Notes: generated from the sequence alone by a model not told the origin. 64,000 nucleotides of DNA from Enterobacter asburiae (GCF_024599655.1 NZ_CP102247.1:1860001-1924000), one strand, 5' to 3'; shown: positions 53,319-61,508, counted from the stretch's first letter. Program-made: numbers and translations.

Positions 53319-54233
53319 TCACACTTTAGCCACAATCGGGCGCCCAAGCAGGCCCTGGGGACGGAAAATCAGGATCATGACCAGCAGGCCGAACGAGAAG
53401 ACGTCTTTATAGTCCGAGTTCACCATGCCCGAGAACTGGGCTTCCGCCACGCCCAGGATAAGGCCACCGAGCATGGCGCCGGGGAGGGAGCCGATGCCGC
53501 CGAGTACCGCCGCAGTAAAGGCTTTAATGCCGATCACGAACCCGACGTAGAAATCAAAGGTGCCGTAATTCATGGTGATCAACACCCCCGCCAGACCGGC
53601 CATTGCCGCGCCGATGACAAAGACCAGCGAAATAATTCGGTCGGTGTTAATACCCAGAATGGAGGCCATCTTACGATCCTGCTGTACCGCGCGGCACATC
53701 CGGCCCAGCCGGGTATGGTTGATTATCCAGGTAAGCACCAGCATGCCGACAAACGAGGCAACCAGAATAAACACTTTGGTGTAGGTTATCTGCACGAACC
53801 CGTCGCCCAGATGCAGGCGAATCACGCCGTCCAGCATGGTCGGCACCCCTTGCTGACGCGGACCCTGGCTCAGCTGCGCGTAGTTTTGCAGGATAAGCGA
53901 CATCCCGATGGCGGAGATCAGCGGCGCCAGGCGCGTGGAGTTGCGCAGCGGCTTGTAGGCGATACGCTCGATGGTCCAGCCGTACACCCCGGTTACCACA
54001 ATGGTGAACACCAGCGTCCCGAGGATCAGCAGCGGGAACGACTGCAGACCGAAGAAAGAGAGCAGCGCCAGGCCAATGGCACAGAGATAGGCGGAAATCA
54101 TATACACTTCGCCGTGGGCGAAGTTGATCATGCCGATAATGCCGTACACCATGGTGTAGCCGATGGCGATCAGGCCGTAGACGGAGCCCAGCGTTAAGCC
54201 ATTGATTAACTGTTGCAGGAAGAATGTACTCAT
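53319..54233 (-). CDS. livH: Liv-type ABC transporter permease LivH
   Basis: A 304-residue inner-membrane permease. Family signatures are QLINGLTLGSVYGLIAIGYTMVYGIIGMINFAHGEVYM and, near the end, FTAAVLGGIGSLPGAMLGG. It lies 99 bp downstream of the binding-protein gene, a gap usual where the binding protein is made in excess, and 11 bp before livM. Confidence 0.93.
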   Translation of the reverse strand: MSTFFLQQLINGLTLGSVYGLIAIGYTMVYGIIGMINFAHGEVYMISAYLCAIGLALLSFFGLQSFPLLILGTLVFTIVVTGVYGWTIERIAYKPLRNSTRLAPLISAIGMSLILQNYAQLSQGPRQQGVPTMLDGVIRLHLGDGFVQITYTKVFILVASFVGMLVLTWIINHTRLGRMCRAVQQDRKMASILGINTDRIISLVFVIGAAMAGLAGVLITMNYGTFDFYVGFVIGIKAFTAAVLGGIGSLPGAMLGGLILGVAEAQFSGMVNSDYKDVFSFGLLVMILIFRPQGLLGRPIVAKV

Positions 54234-54332
54234 CTTAGCGCGCTCGTTTTATAGGCTGCGCGAGCCGCACAGCCTGATGTTTATTACGCGCCGACGGGCA
54301 ACCCCGCCGACGTTGAGCGTGACTCCGTCCCG

Positions 54333-55454
54333 TTACTGCACTTCCTTATATTTTCCTTTGTCGTCCCACTGGTAAACCACGTAGTCAGACACTTTCAGAT
54401 CGCCTTTGCTGTCCCAGGCTTTTTTGCCCATCACCGTGTCGACGGAATTGGCTTTCAGCCACTCGCTGGCTTTGGCGGAGTCCTTGCCACCAGTGGCCTT
54501 GAAGGCTGCGGCAATGGCCTGGACGGAGGCATAGGAGTAAAGGGTGTAACCTTCCGGTTCGAATTTACCAGCGCGGAACTTCTCGATAACCGCTTTACCG
54601 TCCGGGATAAGGCGCGGATCTTTACCGAAGGTCATGTAAATGCCGTTGGTGTATTGCGGGCCACCCGCGGCGGTCACCATCTCCTCGTTGACAATACAGT
54701 CCCCGGAGAAGAATTTTGCCTGTACGCCCTGCTCACGCATCTGGCGAACCAGCGGGCCGGCTTCCGGGTGACAGCCACCGAAGAACACGACGTCCGGTTT
54801 TTGCGCGCCGATCTTGGTGACCAGCGCGTTAAAGTCTTTTTCACCGCGGGATAACCCCTCATACATCACATCCTGAACCCCGCGTTTCGCCAGTGCCGCT
54901 TTGGTGGCGTCAGCCAGACCCTGACCATAGGTGTCTTTGTCGTGAATGATCACCACACGTTTGGCTTTCAGCTTGTCGATGATGAAGTCGCTGGCAACCT
55001 GACCCTGCTGGTCGTCGCGGCCGCACATGCGGAACATATCGCTCATGCCGCGTTCGGTGATCAGCGGGTTAGTTGAGCCGGGGGTAATCGCAATAATGCC
55101 TGCGTCGCTATACACCTCGGATGCGGGCATGGTGGAAGAGGAGCAGAAATGGCCGACCACGGCGTTGACTTTATCCTGGTCAACTAAACGGTTGGCGACG
55201 GCCACGGCCTGCTTGGGCTCGCAGGCATCATCCCCCTGAACCAGTTTGATTTTCTCACCGTTAATGCCGCCTGTGGCATTAATGTCTTCAGCGGCCTGCG
55301 TTGCGCCGTGCCAGTACTGATCGCCATAGGTGGCGTTCGGACCCGTGAACGGTCCGGCCACGCCAATCACAATATCTGCCCGGGCGGAAAACGCCGTCAC
55401 CAGGCAACCGGCCAACACAAGAGAAAGAGGAGTTCTGATAAATTTCAGCGACAT
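54333..55454 (-). CDS. livK: Periplasmic branched-chain amino acid-binding protein, LivJ/LivK-like
   Basis: A 373-residue type 1 solute-binding protein. ATG 55454 gives a signal peptide ending AFSARA before DIVIGVAGPFTGPNATYGDQYW. Ligand-fold marks are GDDACEPKQAVAVANRLV and VVGHFCSSSTMPAS. The sequence is clearly more distant from E. coli LivK than most proteins here are from theirs. It heads the operon. With the usual liv locus lying elsewhere in E. coli, this is probably a second, paralogous system, so the substrate may differ. Confidence 0.88.
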   Translation of the reverse strand: MSLKFIRTPLSLVLAGCLVTAFSARADIVIGVAGPFTGPNATYGDQYWHGATQAAEDINATGGINGEKIKLVQGDDACEPKQAVAVANRLVDQDKVNAVVGHFCSSSTMPASEVYSDAGIIAITPGSTNPLITERGMSDMFRMCGRDDQQGQVASDFIIDKLKAKRVVIIHDKDTYGQGLADATKAALAKRGVQDVMYEGLSRGEKDFNALVTKIGAQKPDVVFFGGCHPEAGPLVRQMREQGVQAKFFSGDCIVNEEMVTAAGGPQYTNGIYMTFGKDPRLIPDGKAVIEKFRAGKFEPEGYTLYSYASVQAIAAAFKATGGKDSAKASEWLKANSVDTVMGKKAWDSKGDLKVSDYVVYQWDDKGKYKEVQ

Positions 55455-55879
55455 TATTATGTTCCTTAGCAAAGAGGTTTTTGCACCACGGCGTAAACCC
55501 GAACGCCCGACGGCGCAGCCAATCCGAAACACGAGCAAGAACAAAATGCACTAAACGAACAAGATACAGACGGCATCCTGCATATTACGGCGAGATTTCC
55601 CTGCGCAGGGACGCGCGAAGAACGTTAAGCAAAAACGTTGCCAGAATGGTTAACCCATTGACCAGCATGCGACATGTTTGAGTATAGAGCGCCGCGTTAT
55701 GCCGCCTTGCGGGAGGAGAAGAAATTACAGCGGAGATCACATATCGTTAACAATAAAGCCCATAAGTTGTGCAAAGGTCACGATTTGCACGTTTTTGCAG
55801 CAATAAAGACCTAAACTTCAGCCCGGAGAGGCGTGAGATATGTGTTAGGATCGTTTCCTTTTTTGCAGGAGTATCAGCG
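55455..55879. other. livK / yecA spacer
   Basis: A spacer of 425 bp between divergent livK and yecA without a credible gene. It marks the right-hand junction of the segment inserted between leuZ and yecA relative to E. coli. I found no copy of the leuZ 3' end here and no integrase remnant. Confidence 0.6.
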
Positions 55880-56548
55880 ATGACTGAAGGCCCATTGAAT
55901 GAAAGCGAAATGGCATGGCTTGAAGAGACGTTAATGTCTTACGGTCATGATGACGCGTCCGTGATTGACGTGTCCGAACTGGACGGCATGCTTACCGCAG
56001 TGCTTTCCGGTCCTGTTGTCGTTGAGCCAGATGCCTGGCTGGTGGCGGTGTGGGGTGGCGAAAAGTATATTCCGCGCTGGAAAAACGATCGTGAGATGAA
56101 CCGTTTTATCGATCTCTGCTTTAAGCATATGAACGATATTGCCGAGCGCCTGAGCGAGTACCCGGATCAGTTTGAACCGATGTTCGGTTATAACGACGTT
56201 GACGGCGAGAGCTATACCGTAGTGGAAGAGTGGTGCTATGGCTATATGCGCGGCGTGGCGCTGACGGACTGGTCAGCCTTGCCGGAAGCCCTGAAAGCCG
56301 ATCTTGAGGTAATTGCTCTGCACGGGACGGAAGAGAACAGCGAAAAGCTGGATGAACTGTCCGAAGAGGAGTATATCGCCAGCATCGAGAGCATCCAGCC
56401 TGCGGCGCTGCGTTTATATCAATACTGGGTTAACAACCCGCAGCAGCCGGAAGTGAAGAAACCGACGGTGAACGGCACGAAGGTCGGGCGTAACGATCCG
56501 TGTCCTTGCGGCAGCGGGAAGAAGTTTAAGAGCTGCTGTTTGCACTGA
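55880..56548 (+). CDS. yecA: UPF0149 / SEC-C protein YecA
   Basis: A 222-residue cytosolic protein. An N-terminal UPF0149 domain (SELDGMLTAVLSGPVVVEPDAWL) is joined to a C-terminal SEC-C metal-binding tail (GRNDPCPCGSGKKFKSCCLH) like that of SecA. E. coli YecA binds ribosomes and SecA and has been linked to protein export. ATG 55880 has GCAGGAG upstream; the frame open from 55769 is not supported. In E. coli the gene directly follows leuZ. Confidence 0.95.
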   Translation: MTEGPLNESEMAWLEETLMSYGHDDASVIDVSELDGMLTAVLSGPVVVEPDAWLVAVWGGEKYIPRWKNDREMNRFIDLCFKHMNDIAERLSEYPDQFEPMFGYNDVDGESYTVVEEWCYGYMRGVALTDWSALPEALKADLEVIALHGTEENSEKLDELSEEEYIASIESIQPAALRLYQYWVNNPQQPEVKKPTVNGTKVGRNDPCPCGSGKKFKSCCLH

Positions 56549-56556
56549 TAAAAAAA

Positions 56557-56580
56557 GGGGCTGATGATAGCCCCTTTTTT
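56557..56580. terminator. Bidirectional terminator, yecA / tyrP
   Basis: GGGGCT-GATGAT-AGCCCC flanked by A- and T-runs, 8 bp after the yecA stop and at the end of convergent tyrP. Confidence 0.92.
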
Positions 56581-56582
56581 AT

Positions 56583-57794
56583 TTAACCCACTTCCGGCAG
56601 CATCCCGGCTGCAATCAATACCTGCACCAGAATAATCACCACCCCACAGCCAAAAACAACGCACAGCAGCGGTTTTCCGCCCGCCACGCGATATCCCTGC
56701 TGAGGATGCTGCTGGCGGCTCTTCCATGCCAGCAGGGAAGGGAGGAGAAGGGCAAGGATCGACAGCGCTACCCCTGCGTACCCCAGCGCCATCACAAATC
56801 CGCGTGGGTAAAACAGCGCGAACGCCAGCGGCGGCAGGAAGGTGATTGCACCCGTCTGTAACCGTCCGGCCGCGGTATTGCGACGCTGGAACAGGTCGGC
56901 CAGGTAATCAAACAGGCCGAGCGCCACGCCCAGGAACGAGGTTGCCAGCGCCAGGTCGGCAAACAGGTGTACCGCCAGCTCCACGTGCGGGGAGGTTACG
57001 ACCTCGCGCAGTGCTAGCAGAAAACCGTTCAGGCCAGCGTGTTGCGCCATCAGCCCAATAAAGGTTGAAGAGTCAATGCTGCCCAGCGTCACCAGCTGCC
57101 AGAAAATATAGGCAATCAGCGGGATCGCGCTGCCGATAACAAAGACGCGGCGCAGCTTGCGGATATCGCCGTTCATATAACTGACGATGCTCGGCACGCT
57201 GCCGTGGAAGCCAAACGAGGTGAAAATAACCGGGATCGCGGAGAGCGCTAGCCCTTTTTCCAGCGGCAGCGTCAGCAGGTTGACCTTGTGCACGTGCGGC
57301 GCCAGCAGCACCAGCATGACGATCAGGAAGAGAATTTTGGCGCTGAACAGAAAACGGTTAAACAGATCGACCAGCGATGTGCCCACGCAGACCACGCCGC
57401 CGCCGATGAGCGCAAAGAAGATAGCCCCCGTCGCAGGGGTAATGTCAGAGCCAAACCAGTCATTGACGCTGGAGGCGATAAGCTCCCCGGCGCCGCTGAT
57501 ATAGGCGGCGGTCAGGGCGTACATCAGGAACATCATGCTAAAGCCGGTTATCCACTGGCCGTAGCGTCCCAGATAGCGCGCCGCAAGCGAACCCAGACCG
57601 GTATCGGCGGGCACGTGCTGGTAAACCTCAAGCAGCAACAGTGCGGTGTAACACATCAGCGCCCAGAGCGTGCCCAGCAGCAGCAGGGTCATGCCAAATC
57701 CCACACCCGCGGCTGCCAGGGGCATTGCCAGCATTCCTGCCCCAATTGTCGTTCCGGCGACGATAAAAATACTTCCCAGGGTTCTGTTTCTCAC
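56583..57794 (-). CDS. tyrP: Tyrosine-specific permease TyrP
   Basis: A 403-residue, eleven-helix aromatic amino acid:H+ symporter of the HAAAP family. The N-terminus RNRTLGSIFIVAGTTIGAGM and SFGFHGSVPSIVSYMNGD match E. coli TyrP. GTG 57794 is preferred to the upstream start at 57827, because GAGGA lies at the right distance and the length then equals E. coli TyrP. Two TyrR-like boxes lie upstream. Confidence 0.96.
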   Translation of the reverse strand: MRNRTLGSIFIVAGTTIGAGMLAMPLAAAGVGFGMTLLLLGTLWALMCYTALLLLEVYQHVPADTGLGSLAARYLGRYGQWITGFSMMFLMYALTAAYISGAGELIASSVNDWFGSDITPATGAIFFALIGGGVVCVGTSLVDLFNRFLFSAKILFLIVMLVLLAPHVHKVNLLTLPLEKGLALSAIPVIFTSFGFHGSVPSIVSYMNGDIRKLRRVFVIGSAIPLIAYIFWQLVTLGSIDSSTFIGLMAQHAGLNGFLLALREVVTSPHVELAVHLFADLALATSFLGVALGLFDYLADLFQRRNTAAGRLQTGAITFLPPLAFALFYPRGFVMALGYAGVALSILALLLPSLLAWKSRQQHPQQGYRVAGGKPLLCVVFGCGVVIILVQVLIAAGMLPEVG

Positions 57795-57862
57795 GCTTTC
57801 CTCTACAACGATGCTTAACCGCGACAAAATCTGCGGCGCAGAGTAAGGGAAATGCCGTAATT

Positions 57863-57903
57863 CGTCAAATCACCGTTACAAGTAGTGTAATGAATGGTTT
57901 ACG
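57863..57903. promoter_or_regulatory. Tandem TyrR boxes upstream of tyrP
   Basis: 57886-57903 reads TGTAAT-N6-TTTACG, a good TyrR box (TGTAAA-N6-TTTACA, 10 of 12). 57863-57880 reads CGTCAA-N6-GTTACA, a weaker box (9 of 12). Both keep the essential G and C. A strong/weak pair fits tyrP control by TyrR with tyrosine or phenylalanine. Confidence 0.75.
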
Positions 57904-58023
57904 AATTAATGACCCTCTGATCCTTTATAGGCTTCTGCCTACTTCATAAGGGCAATGTTGCTGCGCGACATTCCGGCGTAACGTAAACAATAAATATAAA
58001 TTATCAAATTAAGTGAGGGTTTT

Positions 58024-58365
58024 ATGGCAGGGGAGAATCCCTTTACCGCGGCATGGAGCCGGGGAGGTAACCTGTTGTGCCATGGTCACTGGATAATCAG
58101 CTGGCAGAACCAACCCCTGATACTTCCCGAGTCCCGTCGCGAAAAGGATATGGGCACTTGGGCAATCTATTCGGTTATTGATCCTGAAGACGAAACCTTT
58201 GCACAAGGCTTACAGGAAGATGAGTGGATTATTGAGAATGTCGAGTGGTTAACGGATATGTTCTTCGAAGTGGGCATTCCGCTGGAGACCTCCAGCTACC
58301 GCTATTTTTACCAGGCCGTGAATCCCCATGACTGGCGCTGCACCAGCTGTGCGGGCTGTATGTAA
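58024..58365 (+). CDS. Unrecognised 113-residue protein with a Cys-rich tail
   Basis: I do not recognise this protein. It starts at ATG 58024 with GAGG 4 nt upstream and ends in WRCTSCAGCM, a C-x2-C-x2-C cluster that could bind metal or be redox-active. The middle is acidic and aromatic-rich (DPEDETFAQGLQEDEWIIENVEW, no membrane helix, no signal). Codon use resembles neighbouring genes, which supports coding. It takes the place of E. coli yecH between tyrP and ftnA but is not similar to the YecH sequence I recall. Iron-storage ftnA is the next gene, convergent. Confidence 0.72.
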   Translation: MAGENPFTAAWSRGGNLLCHGHWIISWQNQPLILPESRREKDMGTWAIYSVIDPEDETFAQGLQEDEWIIENVEWLTDMFFEVGIPLETSSYRYFYQAVNPHDWRCTSCAGCM

Positions 58366-58370
58366 ATTAA

Positions 58371-58395
58371 CGCGGTGCCGGAAAGCGGCACCGCG
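58371..58395. terminator. Hairpin between the Cys-tail gene and ftnA
   Basis: A perfect 10-bp GC-rich stem CGCGGTGCCG / CGGCACCGCG with loop GAAAG in the 36-bp gap between converging genes. The T-run is weak. Confidence 0.65.
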
Positions 58396-58401
58396 CTGAA
58401 A

Positions 58402-58899
58402 TTAATTCTGCGTATCAAGAGTGGAAAGTTCTTTATCAATAAAGTAAAGACCTTCGCCGGATTTCCCCACCAGAGATAATTTGTCCAGCACGGATTTAAA
58501 CAGTTTCTCTTCTTCGTGTTGCTCAGCGACGTACCACTGCAGGAAATTAAAGGTTGGATAATCCTGGCTGGTCATCGCCGCATGAACCAGTTCGTTAATT
58601 TTCTGCGTGATCAGCTGCTCGTGCTCATAGGTAGCGCGGAACAGTTCATCGAGAGAATTATACTCAGCAAAGGGTGACGTCACGGTTTCAATGCGCGGCA
58701 GGCTGCCCGTATCCGTCAGATAATCAAACAGACGCTGCATGTGGGTCATCTCTTCCTGAGCGTGACGACGCAGAAACGCGGCAGCGCCTTCGAAGCTGTG
58801 GTAGCTGCACCAGGCGCTCATCTGCTGGTAGAGCAGGGATGAAAAAAGCTCAAGGTTCATTTGTGCGTTGAGCTTGTCGATCATTTCAGTTTTCAGCAT
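58402..58899 (-). CDS. ftnA: Ferritin FtnA
   Basis: A 165-residue non-haem ferritin that stores iron in a 24-subunit shell. Ferroxidase ligands are visible in NLELFSSLLYQQMSAWC (Glu17, Tyr24) and HAQEEMTHMQRLFDYL (Glu50, His53), with EQLI and VAEQHEEEKLF further on. Expression in E. coli rises with iron through Fur. The upstream region 58900-59100 is AT-rich with no gene. Confidence 0.96.
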   Translation of the reverse strand: MLKTEMIDKLNAQMNLELFSSLLYQQMSAWCSYHSFEGAAAFLRRHAQEEMTHMQRLFDYLTDTGSLPRIETVTSPFAEYNSLDELFRATYEHEQLITQKINELVHAAMTSQDYPTFNFLQWYVAEQHEEEKLFKSVLDKLSLVGKSGEGLYFIDKELSTLDTQN

Positions 58900-59079
58900 G
58901 GTGACGCTCCGGATTATTATTTCTGGTTCACAATGAGCGACACTATAATTTGTTATTTAATTATTTGCAAAACGTAAAATTTTTATTTTATTTATTTAAA
59001 ATACGAATGGGAATAAAACGCATTGGCAATTTTTAAAACTTATTAATGAGAATTATTTTTGTTCGTAATGAAATAAACT

Positions 59080-59099
59080 GCCAGCACGCGCTGGCAGCT
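59080..59099. terminator. Hairpin after yecR
   Basis: CTGCCAGC-ACGC-GCTGGCAG, 4 bp after the yecR stop on the minus strand, then AT-rich DNA. Confidence 0.65.
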
Positions 59100-59103
59100 T
59101 CGA

Positions 59104-59442
59104 TTAATACCACGGATTATTTGACTTAGGATTAACGGCGTAACCCATACATTTATACTGGATGGTCACGCTCTCGTTCAGGCACAAAGAGCCGCTCGTC
59201 AGGGTGCAGGTTTTAATGGGCTGACCATAGGCTGAGGCAGTGGCATACCCCATGCTCTGACACGCTTTTGCCGCCGTGCCGTTATTTACATACTCATCGG
59301 AATACGCATTTTGCAGCGCTGCCTGGCCGTAGTCGAGGCGGACGATGCCGTTCGGCGCGTCGAGGCTGCTAACTTCAGCCTGGCGATTAATGCTACACCC
59401 CGCGAGCAGCAGGATTGTGCCGGCTACAATGACTCTTTTCAT
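59104..59442 (-). CDS. yecR: YecR-like lipoprotein
   Basis: A 112-residue lipoprotein: signal MKRVIVAGTILLLAGC with lipobox LAGC and Cys16, and a mature part resembling E. coli YecR (NGIVRLDYGQAALQNAY, CQSMGYATASAYGQPI). Four further Cys residues may form disulfides. In E. coli yecR belongs to the FlhDC regulon though its role in motility is unknown. It is divergent from azuC. Confidence 0.85.
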   Translation of the reverse strand: MKRVIVAGTILLLAGCSINRQAEVSSLDAPNGIVRLDYGQAALQNAYSDEYVNNGTAAKACQSMGYATASAYGQPIKTCTLTSGSLCLNESVTIQYKCMGYAVNPKSNNPWY

Positions 59443-59579
59443 GGTTCGCTCTGAGTGGATGGAAATACGTTATCGTACCCGCAGATGCCCGCTGCAATGC
59501 CTGGAATAGCCGAACAATCTGCCCTCACTCTTCGCAACGGGTCAGCGTTGAGCGCTTTCAGTCCATACCGCAAGAAAAG

Positions 59580-59595
59580 TGTGATATGAGTCACA
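59580..59595. promoter_or_regulatory. CRP site upstream of azuC
   Basis: TGTGATATGAGTCACA is a perfect TGTGA-N6-TCACA core. It is centred near 59588, about 45-48 bp before a start site implied by TATTAT near 59624-59629, and 82 bp before the azuC start codon. E. coli azuC is under catabolite control. Confidence 0.75.
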
Positions 59596-59676
59596 AAAGT
59601 GTTGATTTTTGTGATGGTGGTCATATTATAGGCACGTTGATAATAAAGTTGTATAACAAGTTAATGGAGCATCATC

Positions 59677-59760
59677 GTGAAACTGCGCAAAATCCTGAAA
59701 AGTATGTGGGCCAATTACTGCCGCACGTTCAAAGACGTGCCGCCGGGCGCCATGTTCTGA
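59677..59760 (+). CDS. azuC: Small membrane-associated protein AzuC / dual-function AzuCR RNA
   Basis: A 27-residue open frame starting at GTG. It begins MKLRKILKSMWANYCRTFKD and ends in GAMF, aligning along its length with the 28-residue E. coli AzuC, an amphipathic helix that binds the membrane and stimulates the glycerol-3-phosphate dehydrogenase GlpD. TGGAG precedes the start. The transcript also acts as a base-pairing sRNA (AzuCR, formerly IsrB) in E. coli. A strong terminator follows 9 bp after the stop, and the CRP site lies upstream. The GTG replaces the ATG of E. coli. Confidence 0.88.
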   Translation: MKLRKILKSMWANYCRTFKDVPPGAMF

Positions 59761-59768
59761 TAAAAAAA

Positions 59769-59790
59769 ACCTGCTTCGGCGGGTTTTTTT
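59769..59790 (+). terminator. azuC/AzuCR terminator
   Basis: AACCTGC-TTC-GGCGGGTT stem followed by TTTTTT. Confidence 0.9.
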
Positions 59791-59870
59791 GTACCTGCTG
59801 ATGATGAAGGGAAGATGTCAGGGGGGGTGTTTTGATACTATGGCGGCCTTTAAATAAGGAGAAAGCCCCC

Positions 59871-60122
59871 ATGTCACAAAACCTGAGCGCCGATCAGGAA
59901 CTGGTCTCTGACGTTGTCGCCTGTCAGCTGGTTATCAAACAAATCCTCGATGTTCTGGACGTGATTGCGCCGGTTGAAGTGCGCGAGAAGATGTCTACGC
60001 AGCTGAAAAACATCGATTTCGCCAGCCATCCTGCTGCCGCTGACCCGGTTACGCTTCGTGCGATCCAGAAAGCCATCGCGCTGATTGAGCTGCGATTCAC
60101 GCCGCAGGGTGAGTCCCACTAA
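59871..60122 (+). CDS. yecJ: Small protein YecJ (DUF2766)
   Basis: An 83-residue protein matching E. coli YecJ (ADQELVSDVVACQLVIKQILDVLDVI). ATG 59871 has AAGGAG upstream; the frame open from 59832 is not used. Function is unknown. Confidence 0.88.
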   Translation: MSQNLSADQELVSDVVACQLVIKQILDVLDVIAPVEVREKMSTQLKNIDFASHPAAADPVTLRAIQKAIALIELRFTPQGESH

Positions 60123-60132
60123 AGCAGGGAAA

Positions 60133-60153
60133 TGGGCGACGGCATGTGTCGCC
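60133..60153. terminator. Bidirectional hairpin, yecJ / Dcu-type carrier
   Basis: GGGCGAC-GGCATGT-GTCGCCC between converging genes (42-bp gap), followed by TTTG. Confidence 0.7.
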
Positions 60154-60164
60154 CTTTGATGCGG

Positions 60165-61508
60165 TTAGAAGAACGTCTGGACTAGCAGATAGCTCGCCGC
60201 GCACGCGCAGCTTACCCCAATCAGCCCCGGCAGAATAAAGCTGTGGTTGATGATAAATTTGCCGATGCGTGTGGTGCCTGAACGGTCAAAGCCGATGCAG
60301 GCCAAATCGCTTGGATAGGTCGGCAGGACAAAATAGCCGTATGACGCCGGGAAAAAGGCGATCAGCATTTTCGGGTCGATGCCGAGCATCAGGCCCATAG
60401 GCGCAACGGCCGTCAGCGCAGCCGCCTGGCTGTTCACCAGTTTTGACACCAGAAACAGCACAATGGCATACGTCCACGGGTGGCTTTTCACCACGCCTTC
60501 CAGCGCCAGCTTCAACTCGTCGAGATGCGCCTGGAAGAAGGTATCGCTCATCCACGCCACGCCGAACACCGAGAAGATCGCCACCATACCGGCCTTGAAC
60601 ACCGCGCCGTTGGAAATCGCCGACGCGTTGACCTTACAGGCCATCAGCATCACGGCGCCCGCAATTAACATCATCATCTGAATGACAAGGTTCATCGACA
60701 GCGCCGTCATTTTGCCTTTCAGCTCAAAGGCGGGGCGCAGGTCAGGGAACGCCCCCAGCAAAACGACCACGGCAATACCGGCAAAGAAAATCCACGTGGA
60801 CCAGTAGGCCTGTTTAGGGAAACGCTGATTCATTAACGTCTCCGTTCCACCGTAGATAAACTCGCGCTGTTTAGGATCTTTCAGCTTTTCCTGAAACTCC
60901 ATGTCGTCAGCCAGATCTTTACCACGGCGTAAACTCCACAGGGCCGCAATAGCGACGCCGAAAAGCGAAGCGGGAACCGACACCGCAAGAATTTCCAGGA
61001 TCCCCCACGCGTGGCCGATCCCATGCTGGGCCGCCAGGATGGAGACCAGCGACACCACGGCAACGGAAACGGGGGAGGCTGTAATCGCCATCTGCGACGC
61101 GACCGATGCCACGGCCATGGGGCGCTCGGGGCGGATCCCTTTTTTCAGGGCGATATCCGCAATGATGGGGAACATGGTGTAGACCACGTGCCCGGTGCCG
61201 CACAGAAAGGTCAGCATCCAGGTGGTGAATGGGGCGAGCAGGGTGATGTGCTGTGGGTGTTTGCGCAGCAGACGTTCAGCAAACTGCATCATGACGTTGA
61301 GGCCGCCCGCAGTCTGTAGCGTAGCCGCACAACCAATCACCGCGAGAATGGTCAGCATAACGTCTACCGGCGGCTTACCCGGTTGCAGACCAAAGACAAA
61401 ACATAAAATAAAAAGACCAATACCGCTGATTAACCCAAGCCCCATACCGCCGAAACGCGTACCCGTCAGCAGGCAGAGGAGAATAACAACAAACTCAATG
61501 GTGATCAT
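60165..61508 (-). CDS. Anaerobic C4-dicarboxylate carrier, DcuA/DcuB family
   Basis: A 447-residue inner-membrane protein collinear with E. coli DcuB: GLQPGKPPVDVMLTILAVI, TFLCGTGHVVYTMFPII, IRPERPMAVASVASQMAITASPVSVAVVSLV, VSKLVNSQAAALTAVAP and LPTYPSDLACIGFDRSGTTRIG. DcuA/DcuB exchange fumarate, malate or aspartate for succinate. It is too divergent to name A or B with certainty. In E. coli no dcu gene lies between yecJ and ftnB, so this is an added paralogue. It could serve the fumarate pathway at 1-9 kb. An inverted repeat CACAC-GTT-GTGTG lies 41-53 bp upstream of its ATG. Confidence 0.9.
   Translation of the reverse strand: MITIEFVVILLCLLTGTRFGGMGLGLISGIGLFILCFVFGLQPGKPPVDVMLTILAVIGCAATLQTAGGLNVMMQFAERLLRKHPQHITLLAPFTTWMLTFLCGTGHVVYTMFPIIADIALKKGIRPERPMAVASVASQMAITASPVSVAVVSLVSILAAQHGIGHAWGILEILAVSVPASLFGVAIAALWSLRRGKDLADDMEFQEKLKDPKQREFIYGGTETLMNQRFPKQAYWSTWIFFAGIAVVVLLGAFPDLRPAFELKGKMTALSMNLVIQMMMLIAGAVMLMACKVNASAISNGAVFKAGMVAIFSVFGVAWMSDTFFQAHLDELKLALEGVVKSHPWTYAIVLFLVSKLVNSQAAALTAVAPMGLMLGIDPKMLIAFFPASYGYFVLPTYPSDLACIGFDRSGTTRIGKFIINHSFILPGLIGVSCACAASYLLVQTFF

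Noticed and set aside
53286..54197. A 303-codon plus-strand frame opposite livH
   Set aside because: It is rich in His, Gln and Asp with no domain, and is typical of the antisense of membrane-protein codons.
55455..55879. Direct repeat of the leuZ 3' end as an att site
   Set aside because: No copy of the tRNA tail was found by eye in this spacer or in 50295-50447.
58024..58365. Naming the 113-residue gene yecH because of its position
   Set aside because: Its sequence and length do not fit the E. coli YecH I recall (79 residues).
59586..59801. A 71-codon frame overlapping azuC
   Set aside because: It runs through the promoter and the terminator; the azuC frame matches a known protein.
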